Assembly: GCF_000169435.1 (NCBI RefSeq)
Contig: NZ_AAYB01000004.1
Location: 1 to 64,000, forward strand
Direction of reading: 5' to 3'
From: Roseobacter sp. CCS2
GTDB taxonomy: Bacteria; Pseudomonadota; Alphaproteobacteria; Rhodobacterales; Rhodobacteraceae
DNA length: 64,000 nt
The notes beneath the pieces are model-generated. The model searched no databases. It was not told the DNA's origin and saw nothing but the letters and a program-made list of their open reading frames with translations. Below are positions 33,654-42,474 of this stretch, in pieces. The number at the start of each line of letters is the position of its first letter. The stretch's first letter is position 1. Position numbers and translations under genes: made by a program.

Positions 33654-36008
33654 CTAGTTCAGCAGGTTCGGCACAATCGTGACAACCGCAGGGAAGAACG
33701 CCAATAACAGCAAGCCAAAGACCTGAATGCCAATGAACGGCATCACCCCCTTATAAATCTGCCCGGTCGTGATCGACTTGGGCGCAACCCCGCGCAGATA
33801 GAACAGCGCAAAGCCAAAGGGCGGCGTCAGGAAGGATGTTTGCAGGTTCACCGCAATCATGATGGTCACCCATTTGGGATCAAACGTGCCGCCATAGATG
33901 ACCGGCCCCACGATCGGGATCACGATGTAGATGATTTCAAGGAAATCGAGCACGAAACCCAGCATGAAAAGCACAAGCATAACCAGCAGGAACACGGTCC
34001 ATTCATTGTCAAATGAGCGTAGGAACTGCTGGATGTAATGCTCGCCCCCGAATGAGATCAGCACAAGGTTCAACAACTGCGATCCGATCAGGATGGTAAA
34101 GACCATCGAGGTCACCTTTGCCGTCTCGCGGACAACCGGTGCCAGCACCCCGCCCGCGACCAGAACCCAACAGGACCAAAGCAAACCGAAAAGCGCGAAC
34201 AAGAAACATCCAAAGGCCACCAGATAGGCCAGCCGGTTTTCAAACAGAACCACCTCTTGTCCAAGGCGCATATCAAAATTGACGCCAATAAGCAGCATCA
34301 CAACAATGGCTGCGGCGGTCAGCAGGACAATACGCCCGGACCGCCCTTGGTCATGCAGCTTGCGGTAAGCCGCCAGCAGGATAGCACCACCCGCACCCAA
34401 GGCCGCAGCGGGCGTTGGATTGGTGATACCACCCAGGATCGAACCCAGCACAGCCACGATCAGGACCAGCGGTGGGAAAACCACGCGCAGGATTTCATTG
34501 CCAGCCAAAAGCTTGGCAGCAAAGCGTAGTCCGTAGAAGGCGATGATGACGGGAATAGCTATGAACAGCGTTGTTTGCCCCGCCGTCGTGAGCGGCGAGA
34601 TGATAAGGATATCAACCAGCAACATCAGCCCAACACCGGCCGCACCGATGATCAGTGGCCGCGCATCTGCGCTTGGTGCGACGCCACGCGCAATGGCCAG
34701 CATCAGCCCCATCAGAACCGCAAAGATCGCAATGCCAGTGCCAATTGGCGCTGCCGCATCAACCTTTTGCATCACACGCTCTGCGCGTTCTTCTGGCGAT
34801 AATTCGCGCGCTTGTGCAACCCCACCAGCGTCGTTGATTGCCGCTTGTTCGGCCAAGGCTGCTTGCCACGCTTCGTCACCGTGCAATTCTTGCATGGCAA
34901 CCGCGCAATCATCGCTGACATTGGTGCGCAGCGATGCCGTTTGACCTGACGCTGTGAAACTATCGACGATGACTTCCTGTGATCCAACAAGGTTCGTCTG
35001 CCCCATCCCAATGGCCAGACCGATGATGCCAACAGGCACAGCCAAGAACCATGTGAAGCTATCGTTACGGGTGACGACTTCGCCGCCGGTTGTTTCCGCA
35101 AACTGCACAGGCGGGGCTTTGGAAGGGTTGATCAGCGCAAAGACAAACGCATAGCCCGCGTAAAGCACAGCCAGCATGATGCCGGGCAAAAGTGCGGCTT
35201 GGAACAGCGTACCCACGGACACAACCGCAGGCTCGCCCAGATAGGTCAGCGCATCAGAACACCCAACCAGTTGCGCGCGTTCTTCTTGGGCGGCTGAATA
35301 CAGATCACCAGCAAGCGTACCCAAAAGCACGATCACGATGGATGGTGGAATGATCTGCCCCAGCGTACCAGATGCGGCGATGACCCCGGTTGAAAGCTGC
35401 GGCGAATAGCCGTTTTTCAACATTGTCGGCAATGCCAACAGACCCATGGTCACGACAGTTGCACCCACGATACCTGTAGAGGCCGCAAGAAACGCACCCA
35501 CAATCACGATGGACACAGCCAAACCACCCGGCAACGGGCCAAAGACCTTGGCCATCGTTGTCAGCAGTTCATCGGCAATCCGCGACCGTTCCAGCACGAT
35601 CCCCATCATCACGAACATCACAACAGCAAGCAGTGTTTCGATGGATTGCCCTGCCAGAACACGTTCGTTCATGCGGTTGACCATAAAGCCGATGTTGCGG
35701 TCCAAGGCGATTTCCCACCCTTGTGGAAACAGCACGTCCTCGTATCGCGGTAACTCTGGATATCGGAAAACCGATACCGCATCCGGCCGGACCCCTTCTG
35801 CGATCAGGGCCGCATATTCGGCCGAGTTCGTATCCACGGCCGCGTGGATCAACAGGCCCGAGCTATCAAGCGCTGCGATGATCGCAAATGAGATAACAGC
35901 AGAGCCTGAGATCGCAAAGGCGACCGGGAAACCTGACAGGATCCCTGCGAAAAGTGTGAGAAAGACGATAATGATACCGACTTCGATGCCATCTAATCCG
36001 AAAAGCAT
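33654..36008 (-). CDS. TRAP transporter large permease, very large variant
   Basis: This 784-residue multi-helix membrane protein of the DctM family is almost twice the usual length. Family signatures are present: GIVGATVVTMG, ASGTLGQIIPPSI, FLTPPFGFALFYLRG. Two soluble insertions are visible: about residues 50-120 (AALIAEGVRPDAV...), between the first helices, and about 330-420, containing cysteine, acidic and alanine-rich sequence (HGDEAWQAALAEQ). It works with the equally long small permease (36027-36971) and the receptor (37100-38182). The same architecture in shorter form is seen at 5344-6915. Confidence 0.92.
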   Translation of the reverse strand: MLFGLDGIEVGIIIVFLTLFAGILSGFPVAFAISGSAVISFAIIAALDSSGLLIHAAVDTNSAEYAALIAEGVRPDAVSVFRYPELPRYEDVLFPQGWEIALDRNIGFMVNRMNERVLAGQSIETLLAVVMFVMMGIVLERSRIADELLTTMAKVFGPLPGGLAVSIVIVGAFLAASTGIVGATVVTMGLLALPTMLKNGYSPQLSTGVIAASGTLGQIIPPSIVIVLLGTLAGDLYSAAQEERAQLVGCSDALTYLGEPAVVSVGTLFQAALLPGIMLAVLYAGYAFVFALINPSKAPPVQFAETTGGEVVTRNDSFTWFLAVPVGIIGLAIGMGQTNLVGSQEVIVDSFTASGQTASLRTNVSDDCAVAMQELHGDEAWQAALAEQAAINDAGGVAQARELSPEERAERVMQKVDAAAPIGTGIAIFAVLMGLMLAIARGVAPSADARPLIIGAAGVGLMLLVDILIISPLTTAGQTTLFIAIPVIIAFYGLRFAAKLLAGNEILRVVFPPLVLIVAVLGSILGGITNPTPAAALGAGGAILLAAYRKLHDQGRSGRIVLLTAAAIVVMLLIGVNFDMRLGQEVVLFENRLAYLVAFGCFLFALFGLLWSCWVLVAGGVLAPVVRETAKVTSMVFTILIGSQLLNLVLISFGGEHYIQQFLRSFDNEWTVFLLVMLVLFMLGFVLDFLEIIYIVIPIVGPVIYGGTFDPKWVTIMIAVNLQTSFLTPPFGFALFYLRGVAPKSITTGQIYKGVMPFIGIQVFGLLLLAFFPAVVTIVPNLLN

Positions 36009-36026
36009 GTGTCTACCGCCCGTTCT

Positions 36027-36971
36027 TTAGTGAATATTTGCGGCAAGTTCGGCGGTTTCATCGCCAATCTTGTCTTTATCAAGGTTCTTGCCTTCGCTCT
36101 CAGGCCCTTCTTTCCACTCGAGGTAAGAGCGGTAAAAGAACGCGACCGCCTGTAGCAGGATCATCGCTGTAAAGATCACCAGCAACACCTTGAACAAGAA
36201 GTACGCATTAAAGCCATTGGGCGAAAAGCCAATCGTTTCGACGTTCCAGCGCAGCGCGCGGGACTGTGTCAGCAAACGATCCAAGGAACTAGAGGCCGAT
36301 GGGTTTGGCACCACCAAGTGTCGCCACAAGAAGAACCATCCATAAAGCCACGTCAGGATCGCGGCAGGCACCATCAATACCATGGACCCGATCATGTCGA
36401 TCACCCGCTTGGCGCGGTAGCTGATCGCGGAATAGACAAGGTCAACGCGGACGTGCCCGCCTTGGACAAAAGTGTAGGACGCGCAAAGTGTGACGATCAT
36501 CGCGTTGTAGAACTTCAACTGCTCTGACCACCAGCTGACGTCATGGGTGACAGTCACACCAAAACCGATGCTGATCTCAGATACCGCAAACACGCGTTGC
36601 ATAAAGATGATCACGATCTGTTGCAGCACCATCAAAAGGCCGGCCCAAGCGGCTGTGCGGCCGACAATGTTGGCAAACCCTTCAAGGCCGCGCACGCAGC
36701 CCCACATAAAGCGGTTGTTGATAAAGCCGATGATCGTGACGATCAGGAATATGGCGAAGACGACGAAGAAAAACTCGACCGAGGCACCGTAGTAGATGAA
36801 ACGCATCAGCGCTTCTTTCTGTTCGGCTTCCATCGGGCCGTTGATGGATGGCAGCCAAGACAACCAAGAGCCGGGATTAAAGAGTGCGTAAAAGAAGTTG
36901 TAGAATGCGTCGATCAGGTTGCCAAAGAACCACCCTATCGCATTTCCACCCCATGCATCGCCGAAGCTCAT
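36027..36971 (-). CDS. TRAP transporter small permease, extended
   Basis: This 314-residue DctQ-type protein is clearly longer than the common 160-190. An N-terminal extension (about 1-100) carries its own hydrophobic segments (FFFVVFAIFLIVTIIGFI) before the normal DctQ core with QGGHVRVDLVYSAIS. A polar loop around 215-250 (PNPSASSSLDRLLTQSRAL) adds further length. GGGGGAATTGGC precedes the ATG. The operon order receptor-small-large is conserved, with a strong hairpin between receptor and this gene. Confidence 0.9.
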   Translation of the reverse strand: MSFGDAWGGNAIGWFFGNLIDAFYNFFYALFNPGSWLSWLPSINGPMEAEQKEALMRFIYYGASVEFFFVVFAIFLIVTIIGFINNRFMWGCVRGLEGFANIVGRTAAWAGLLMVLQQIVIIFMQRVFAVSEISIGFGVTVTHDVSWWSEQLKFYNAMIVTLCASYTFVQGGHVRVDLVYSAISYRAKRVIDMIGSMVLMVPAAILTWLYGWFFLWRHLVVPNPSASSSLDRLLTQSRALRWNVETIGFSPNGFNAYFLFKVLLVIFTAMILLQAVAFFYRSYLEWKEGPESEGKNLDKDKIGDETAELAANIH

Positions 36972-37023
36972 GCCAATTCCCCCTCGTGGAAGTCGTTCTC
37001 GGACGCCCTTTGCATCCGTTGGT

Positions 37024-37060
37024 GTGAAGGCCCTTATGCATCAGCGCATCGGGCCTTCAC
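37024..37060 (-). terminator. Hairpin between receptor and small permease genes
   Basis: A 10-base perfect stem (GTGAAGGCCC / GGGCCTTCAC) encloses a 17-base loop that itself contains ATGC/GCAT. On the minus strand no T-run follows, so it is more likely an mRNA-stabilising hairpin after the receptor message than a terminator. Confidence 0.6.
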
Positions 37061-37099
37061 TTTGATCTAGATCATGAAATCATGAAACGCCGCAGTGGC

Positions 37100-38182
37100 T
37101 TAGGCCATTACACGGTCGCGTTGCGCGCGATATGCACCTTCGGACTGCTGGATCCAAGAAGAGGATGCCGCCATGGATGCGTTATAGCTTGCACGAATAC
37201 GATCATAGATGTCGTCGCCGTTGTACTGGTCAAGCGTTTCGCGTGCCGCCGTACCCATCGCATCCCAAACAGCATCGGGGAATTCCAGAACCTGAACACC
37301 ACCGGCCTGCAAACGCTGCAGCGCTGCACCGTTGTTGTTCATGAACTGTGCAAGGTTCCACTGGTGTGCTTCGCCGGACGCAATCTCAACGATTTTCTGG
37401 TGCTCTGTGCTCAGGCTGTCCCAGACGTCAAGGTTGGTGGCCAGTGACAGGGCCGCACCCGGCTCGTGCATACCGGCGGTGTAGTAGAACTTGGTGATTT
37501 CCTGGAAACCAGCCTTTTCATCTGCCCATGGGCCGATCCACTCTGTGCCGTCAATCGCACCGGACGCCAGCGCCTGATACACTTCTGCACCTGGCAGGTT
37601 TTGTACGGATGCGCCCATGCGACCCAGCGCTTGACCACCAAGACCCGGCATGCGGAACTTCAGACCTTGGAAGTCTTCTGGACCTGCGATTTCCTTGGCA
37701 AACCAGCCACCGGCCTGTGGGCCTGTGTTACCGGCCAAGAATGACTTCAGACCAAAGATCGACCCCAGCTCATCGTGGAATGCCTGACCTTCGCCTTGGT
37801 AGTACCAGTTCGAAATTTCCTGTGGCGTCATGCCGAATGGCACGGATGTGAAGTAGGCATAGCCTGGGTGCTGACCAACAAAGTAGTAGTCTGCACCGTG
37901 GTACATGTCGGCCTGACCGGATGTGACCGCGTCAAACACTTCAAACGCACCGACAAGTTCGCCAGCGGCCTTCAGGTCAATTGTAAGCGATCCACCGGAC
38001 AGGGCTGTGATTGTGTCAGCAGCGCGCTGTGCGGCGTCATGCACACCAGCAAGGCCACGGCCCCATGTTGTGACCAATGTCAGCGTGCGGTTGCCCTGTG
38101 CATATGCAGGTGCAGCCAGCGCTGTTGCGGCTGCCGCTGAGCCACCAAGTGCTGAATTCTTTAGAAATGAACGACGATCCAT
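37100..38182 (-). CDS. TRAP transporter solute-binding protein, DctP/TakP type
   Basis: This 360-residue periplasmic receptor has a twin-arginine signal (MDRRSFLKNSALGG, cleavage near PAYAQ) and GGGAGG before the ATG. It shares FRMPGLGGQ, NLPGAEVYQALASGAIDG and EWIGPWAD with the receptor at 3625-4728, placing it in the TakP-like group (2-oxo acids, lactate and related acids). It is divergent from a histidine kinase-response regulator pair. The ligand is not determined, but the residues after FRMPGLGG differ from the first receptor, so it is unlikely to bind exactly the same compound. Confidence 0.92.
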   Translation of the reverse strand: MDRRSFLKNSALGGSAAAATALAAPAYAQGNRTLTLVTTWGRGLAGVHDAAQRAADTITALSGGSLTIDLKAAGELVGAFEVFDAVTSGQADMYHGADYYFVGQHPGYAYFTSVPFGMTPQEISNWYYQGEGQAFHDELGSIFGLKSFLAGNTGPQAGGWFAKEIAGPEDFQGLKFRMPGLGGQALGRMGASVQNLPGAEVYQALASGAIDGTEWIGPWADEKAGFQEITKFYYTAGMHEPGAALSLATNLDVWDSLSTEHQKIVEIASGEAHQWNLAQFMNNNGAALQRLQAGGVQVLEFPDAVWDAMGTAARETLDQYNGDDIYDRIRASYNASMAASSSWIQQSEGAYRAQRDRVMA

Positions 38183-38359
38183 AAAGTTACCTCCCGGGTG
38201 TTACATCATTACGGGGACGCAAAGCGGCGCCCACAGATGGATTTCGTGTCGCGACACTAGCGCGACGTTATTTAAGGTGGAATACGTAGTACTGCGTATA
38301 AACGCCGCTTTTGTCACTTTTTCTAACCAATTCTGCCAAATGTTTAGGCGTTAACAGAA

Positions 38360-39862
38360 GTGACGATTACGTTAATCAGCGATTCTTGGCATTTGATTCG
38401 CAAGCGATTCTTGGCTAACGATCAGCGCATGATGGGCCTTTTTTCGCGCATGCGTGACATGATCAATATCAGCTACGGACAAAAGGTGTTCCTTCTGGCC
38501 ACCCTGCCCTTGATCGGTGCTGTTTTTCTGATTGCGCTGGTTGTAAGCGCGCAATCACGCCAGTTGGCAGAACGCGAAATACAGGCGTTGGAAGCGCAGT
38601 TGATTGAAACCAAGCGCGCCGAACTGAAAAACTATTTGTCAATTGCCCGCACCGCCGTCGTGAACACCTATGGCCGTGCCGCCCCTGATGATGAAGAGGC
38701 GAAACTGGCCGTTAGCCGTGAACTGGCTGCGATGCTTTACGGGCAGGACGGCTATTTCTTTGTCTTCGATTATGAAGGCAATAACCTCGTCGCGCCCCGC
38801 CAGACCTACCTGATTGGCAAGAACTGGACTGGCCTCGAAGACCTCAACGGCACCCCCATAACCGATGAATTGATCCGCATCGCCCGGACAGGTGGCGGAT
38901 ATCACAGCTTTGACTGGCCCAAACCATCAACTGGCGCGACCGAGCGGATGATCGTCTATGTCAACGGCCTGCAAGACTGGCGTTGGGCCATTGGTACAGG
39001 TGTGTTCATTGATGACGTGCTGGAAAATGTCGCCGCTGCGCGGGCGGATGTCGAAACCCGTATCACGACCACCAGCTATTATATTGTTGGCATTGCTATT
39101 GCGGCTTTGATTGCTGTTTTCATGACAGGTATGTTCCTTAATCTGCGCGAACGGCGCTTGGCAGATGCCAAACTTAAACAACTGACCCAGCGCATCTTTG
39201 ATACCCAAGAGGAAGAACGCGGACGTGTGGCGCGCGAATTGCATGACGGGATCAGCCAGATGCTGGTGGGCGTGCGCTATGCGTTGGAATTGACACGCCG
39301 CAAGGTTGGCGATGATGCAGGCATCCGCGACAGCCTGAACAAGGGGATCGATGGTCTGGGTTCCACCATCCAAGAGGTCCGCCGCATCAGCCGCGATTTG
39401 CGCCCCGGTGTGCTGGATGATCTGGGGCTTGGCCCTGCCTTGCAAGCGCTGACAGACGACTTTTCAACCCGGACCGGCATCGCGGTCGAATTCGAAACCG
39501 TCGTGTTCCGCAACCGGCTTGATCAGGAAGCACGGATTGCACTGTACCGCATCGCCCAAGAGGCGCTGACCAACATCGAACGCCACGCTGAGGCCGGGAC
39601 AGTACAGGTCAGCCTGAAGGGGAACCGCAAGGGGGCGAACCTGCGGATCGTGGATGACGGCATTGGCATGACATGGCCGCAACAGGAACGACGGCCCAGT
39701 GCCGGTCTAGGTTTGCGCAATATGCAGGAACGTATCGAACAATTGGGTGGGACGCTGCGCATCCTGTCGGCGCGCACGGGAACAACCGGCACGGTCATTG
39801 AAGCCCAAGTGCCCCTGAGCCATATGCTGCGCCCACAAAACACAGCAAAGGAAAGCGCATGA
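38360..39862 (+). CDS. Cache-domain sensor histidine kinase (HisKA_3 type)
   Basis: This 500-residue membrane kinase has TM1 at about 42-63, a periplasmic single cache domain at about 70-235 (LYGQDGYFFVFDYEGNNL, DWRWAIGTGVFIDD), TM2 at about 240-262, and a NarX-type dimerisation domain with phospho-acceptor H295 (ARELHDGISQ). The HATPase domain has AQEALTNIERHA, VDDGIGM and GLGLRNMQERI. It starts at GTG 38360 with a weak site; ATGs at 38429 or 38432 are alternatives. The ATGA overlap with the response regulator shows coupling. Cache domains of this kind sense small carboxylates, so it probably senses the ligand of the divergent TRAP system. Confidence 0.9.
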   Translation: MTITLISDSWHLIRKRFLANDQRMMGLFSRMRDMINISYGQKVFLLATLPLIGAVFLIALVVSAQSRQLAEREIQALEAQLIETKRAELKNYLSIARTAVVNTYGRAAPDDEEAKLAVSRELAAMLYGQDGYFFVFDYEGNNLVAPRQTYLIGKNWTGLEDLNGTPITDELIRIARTGGGYHSFDWPKPSTGATERMIVYVNGLQDWRWAIGTGVFIDDVLENVAAARADVETRITTTSYYIVGIAIAALIAVFMTGMFLNLRERRLADAKLKQLTQRIFDTQEEERGRVARELHDGISQMLVGVRYALELTRRKVGDDAGIRDSLNKGIDGLGSTIQEVRRISRDLRPGVLDDLGLGPALQALTDDFSTRTGIAVEFETVVFRNRLDQEARIALYRIAQEALTNIERHAEAGTVQVSLKGNRKGANLRIVDDGIGMTWPQQERRPSAGLGLRNMQERIEQLGGTLRILSARTGTTGTVIEAQVPLSHMLRPQNTAKESA

Positions 39863-40491
39863 CGACCCGCGTTCTTATCGTAGATGATCACCCCATGGTC
39901 GCCGAAGGCATCCGATCTTTGCTGGAAAGCTATGATGATCTGGAAATCGTCGGCACCTTGGGCAATGGGCAGGATGCGGTGGATCAGGCCATCGCCCTGG
40001 GCCCCGACGTGATCTTGATGGATTTGAACATGCCCGGACTTTCAGGGCTGGCAGCGACCGAGATGATCCTGGAGAAACAACCAGACACCCGGATCGTGAT
40101 CCTGTCGATGCATGACAGCCCTGAATATATCTCAACAGCGCTCAGCCATGGTGCGCGGGGCTATATCCTCAAGGATGTGCCTACCGAAGAAATTCACACG
40201 GCGATTGAAACTGTCATGGGGGGCGGGGAATATCTGTGCACTGGGGCGAAAGGATCGCTGCAACCCAAAATCAGCGATGGGCGCGAAACGCTGACCAGCC
40301 GCGAACAGACAATCCTGTTGGAATTGGCGCAAGGACAGTCGAACAAAGATGTTGCCAATACGCTCAATATCTCGGTCCGCACGGTCGAGACGCATCGCAA
40401 GAATATCAAACGCAAGCTGGGCATCAGTTCCACAGCCGGGCTGACACGCTATGCGCTGGAACACGGTGTTTTACAGGGAACAGGCATTTAG
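39859..40491 (+). CDS. LuxR-type response regulator
   Basis: This 210-residue regulator of the NarL/FixJ class has a receiver domain with D9, D10, the phosphorylation site D55 (VILMDLNMPG) and a late Lys (YILKDVP), plus a C-terminal LuxR HTH (about 145-205: LTSREQTILLELAQGQSNKDVA...). It is coupled to the upstream kinase. Its obvious target is the divergent TRAP operon starting at 38182, possibly its own gene too. It overlaps the convergent DUF1272 gene by 4 bases. Confidence 0.92.
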   Translation: MTTRVLIVDDHPMVAEGIRSLLESYDDLEIVGTLGNGQDAVDQAIALGPDVILMDLNMPGLSGLAATEMILEKQPDTRIVILSMHDSPEYISTALSHGARGYILKDVPTEEIHTAIETVMGGGEYLCTGAKGSLQPKISDGRETLTSREQTILLELAQGQSNKDVANTLNISVRTVETHRKNIKRKLGISSTAGLTRYALEHGVLQGTGI

Positions 40492-40802
40492 CGGTCTTTT
40501 GCGGCTACGTCTTTCAACAGTGCGGCCATGCGCTCCACCTGTTCAGTCGTCCAGCGTGAATAATGACGCTTCGTCGCCACTGGTTGATGGCCCAAACCCA
40601 GCTTTGGCGTGTCGTGATAGGCCGTTTTCGGCCGGATGGGGCGTGGCACAAAATTACCGCCACAAGTTGGGCAGACATCTTTCAGCACGTCGGCCACGCA
40701 TTTCGCGCAATAGGTACATTCATAGGTACAGATGCGCGCATCATCCGCATCAGGCGGCAGATCTTTATCGCACCATTCGCAGTTTGGTCTAAGTTCGAGC
40801 AT
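40488..40802 (-). CDS. DUF1272 zinc-ribbon protein
   Basis: This 104-residue protein has eight cysteines in pairs: CEWC, CTYECTYC and CPTCGG, the pattern of a double zinc ribbon matching DUF1272 (MLELRPNCEWCDKDLPPD). The C-terminal 40 residues are helical and charged. It is cytoplasmic with no membrane segment. Function is unknown; the cysteines suggest metal binding and perhaps RNA or protein contact. A strong minus-strand terminator lies just upstream of it, so it is transcribed separately from the LysM gene. Confidence 0.88.
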   Translation of the reverse strand: MLELRPNCEWCDKDLPPDADDARICTYECTYCAKCVADVLKDVCPTCGGNFVPRPIRPKTAYHDTPKLGLGHQPVATKRHYSRWTTEQVERMAALLKDVAAKDR

Positions 40803-40820
40803 CGTGTTCCCCTTACAGAC

Positions 40821-40854
40821 AAAAAAAGCCCCGCGCCTTGGGATACGCGGGGCC
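40821..40854 (-). terminator. Intrinsic terminator after LysM-SBP gene
   Basis: GCCCCGCG (40828-40835) pairs with CGCGGGGC (40846-40853), and on the minus strand a run of seven T (40827-40821) follows. It is a clean terminator for the LysM-SBP gene and insulates the DUF1272 gene. Confidence 0.85.
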
Positions 40855-40877
40855 GTCCTCAGTCTAAGAGTGACTAA

Positions 40878-41990
40878 TTAGTTTTCAACAGTCTCTTGAA
40901 TGCTTTCGCGCACGATGTTGAACCATTCACCCGACAGGCGCAGTTCTTCAAGGCCCGCGTTGATAATCGGCAATGCCTCGTTTGCGAAGGCGTTATCCTT
41001 TGCGACAAAGATATGCGACGACACGGCACCGCTAAGCGGTTCAATTTTGGCAATCCGATCTGCAAAACCGGATTCGCGGATGTCTTCCTCGGCTGGCAAG
41101 GTGTCATAGGTCATCACGTCAACGTCGCCGCTGGCCAAAAGCTGGACGCAGTCCTGCTGCGATACCGGGGTCACATAGGTGATGTTTGGTGCTACCAGTC
41201 GTTCGGCCTCAAGATCAAAGGTAAACCATGCTTCGGGACGGCAAATGCGCGCACCAAACAGGTCTTCGTGGCTGGTTGCAGCCGCATATTGACTGTCCGC
41301 GAGGGTAAAGAAATCGACCAGAATTTCGTAGAACGGTTCTGAGTGGTTGAAATCCGTGCAGCGATAGGCGCTGGCCTCGGACAGGTTTTCAACCAGATCA
41401 CAATTTGGCAGGAACCATGGGAACGCCATATCAACGGCACCGGTCGGCAACAGCGTTTCCAAGTGTGACCCCCAATCATTGATGAAGATCAAATTATAGG
41501 CTTGATCAGGGTTGCCCAGTTCCATCGACCGTTCCACCATCCGCGTGATCATACCACCGCCGGGCAGATCTTCGTCGGTGAACGGGGCATAGCCTGTGCC
41601 GGTTGTAATACGCAGCGGCCGGTCCGGCATCGCTGTTGTTGGCGCAGGGCCGGTCGAGGCCGCAGTGACGCGCGCGGTTGATGTGGGCAAAGACCCATCC
41701 GCACAGGGGATGACCAAGACCATATCAACTTCGAGTATGTTTGGGTTTTCCAGAACATTTGTATTGGCATCAAATAGCGTCTGAAATCCGCCACGCACAC
41801 CTGCCGTTGTCGCAATTGTACTTAACCTGTCACCGCTTACGACCGTGTAGGTCGAACACTGCTCTTGTGCATGGGCCGTCTGTGGTGCGCCCAACATAAG
41901 GCCGGCGGTGGCGACTGTGGCTGCGGCAAAACAAGTGGATGACAGAGCGGTGCGCTTGGTCACGCGCGGATGCAGATTGAGTGTGGACAT
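40878..41990 (-). CDS. Secreted LysM domain fused to a type-3-like solute-binding protein
   Basis: This 370-residue exported protein has a signal peptide at about 1-42 (AGLMLGAPQTAHA-Q), a LysM domain at 47-96 (YTVVSGDRLSTIA, bracketed by C45 and C96, a likely disulphide), a Thr/Pro-rich linker to about 124, then an amino-acid-type periplasmic binding domain (RITTGTGYAPFTDEDLPGG onward). The fusion should hold the binding domain to peptidoglycan. No transporter genes adjoin it. The start at 41990 gives the signal peptide; the upstream frame is rejected. It might sense or scavenge a cell-wall fragment or an amino acid near the wall. Confidence 0.85.
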   Translation of the reverse strand: MSTLNLHPRVTKRTALSSTCFAAATVATAGLMLGAPQTAHAQEQCSTYTVVSGDRLSTIATTAGVRGGFQTLFDANTNVLENPNILEVDMVLVIPCADGSLPTSTARVTAASTGPAPTTAMPDRPLRITTGTGYAPFTDEDLPGGGMITRMVERSMELGNPDQAYNLIFINDWGSHLETLLPTGAVDMAFPWFLPNCDLVENLSEASAYRCTDFNHSEPFYEILVDFFTLADSQYAAATSHEDLFGARICRPEAWFTFDLEAERLVAPNITYVTPVSQQDCVQLLASGDVDVMTYDTLPAEEDIRESGFADRIAKIEPLSGAVSSHIFVAKDNAFANEALPIINAGLEELRLSGEWFNIVRESIQETVEN

Positions 41991-42474
41991 GGAGGATTCT
42001 CGCTCTTTAGGGTTTCGTTGTGCGCATCTATGCGTTGAAAAGCGGCGAAATGTTGACGGAAACTCGACCAATAATAACACGACAATTTTTCACGTTTGGG
42101 CGTACCTCAGGCAGAAAGCGCCGAAAAACCCAGTGTTTTATAGCTATTATTGTGAAATACTTATTAATAATTTCATAATGCAGACGGGAAAACCAGCACA
42201 CAAAATTGCACGTACCACGATCATTAATTCGAATTCGTGAACAGTGTCGTGTCACGGTCGCTCTATTGCCACCCCAATCAGACAGTATATCGCTAAAACT
42301 TATAAACCACTTTTTCGGCGATAAAATCTGCCGCAAAATGCGTCCAATGCATCTATCGCGTGGCACCATCACCCACCCATGTGGAACATTTTTATTGCCG
42401 TTAAAGGATGCAGCCTTGCTCCTGCGACATTCCGACCCACATTGATCAGAAGTATACTCTAGCAGATCGGAAGA
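41991..42474. other. AT-rich intergenic region
   Basis: About 480 bases between the divergent LysM-SBP and YghU-like genes hold no credible gene. The stretch is AT-rich compared with its surroundings. It has TTCGAA-type palindromes near 42227 and an imperfect dyad with TGAAAT and ATTTCA near 42150-42178. It probably carries the promoters of both genes. Confidence 0.5.

Noticed and set aside
38360..40491. Nitrate-sensing NarXL identity for the two-component pair
   Set aside because: The kinase has a cache domain rather than the NarX four-helix sensor, and TRAP genes, not nitrate genes, adjoin it.
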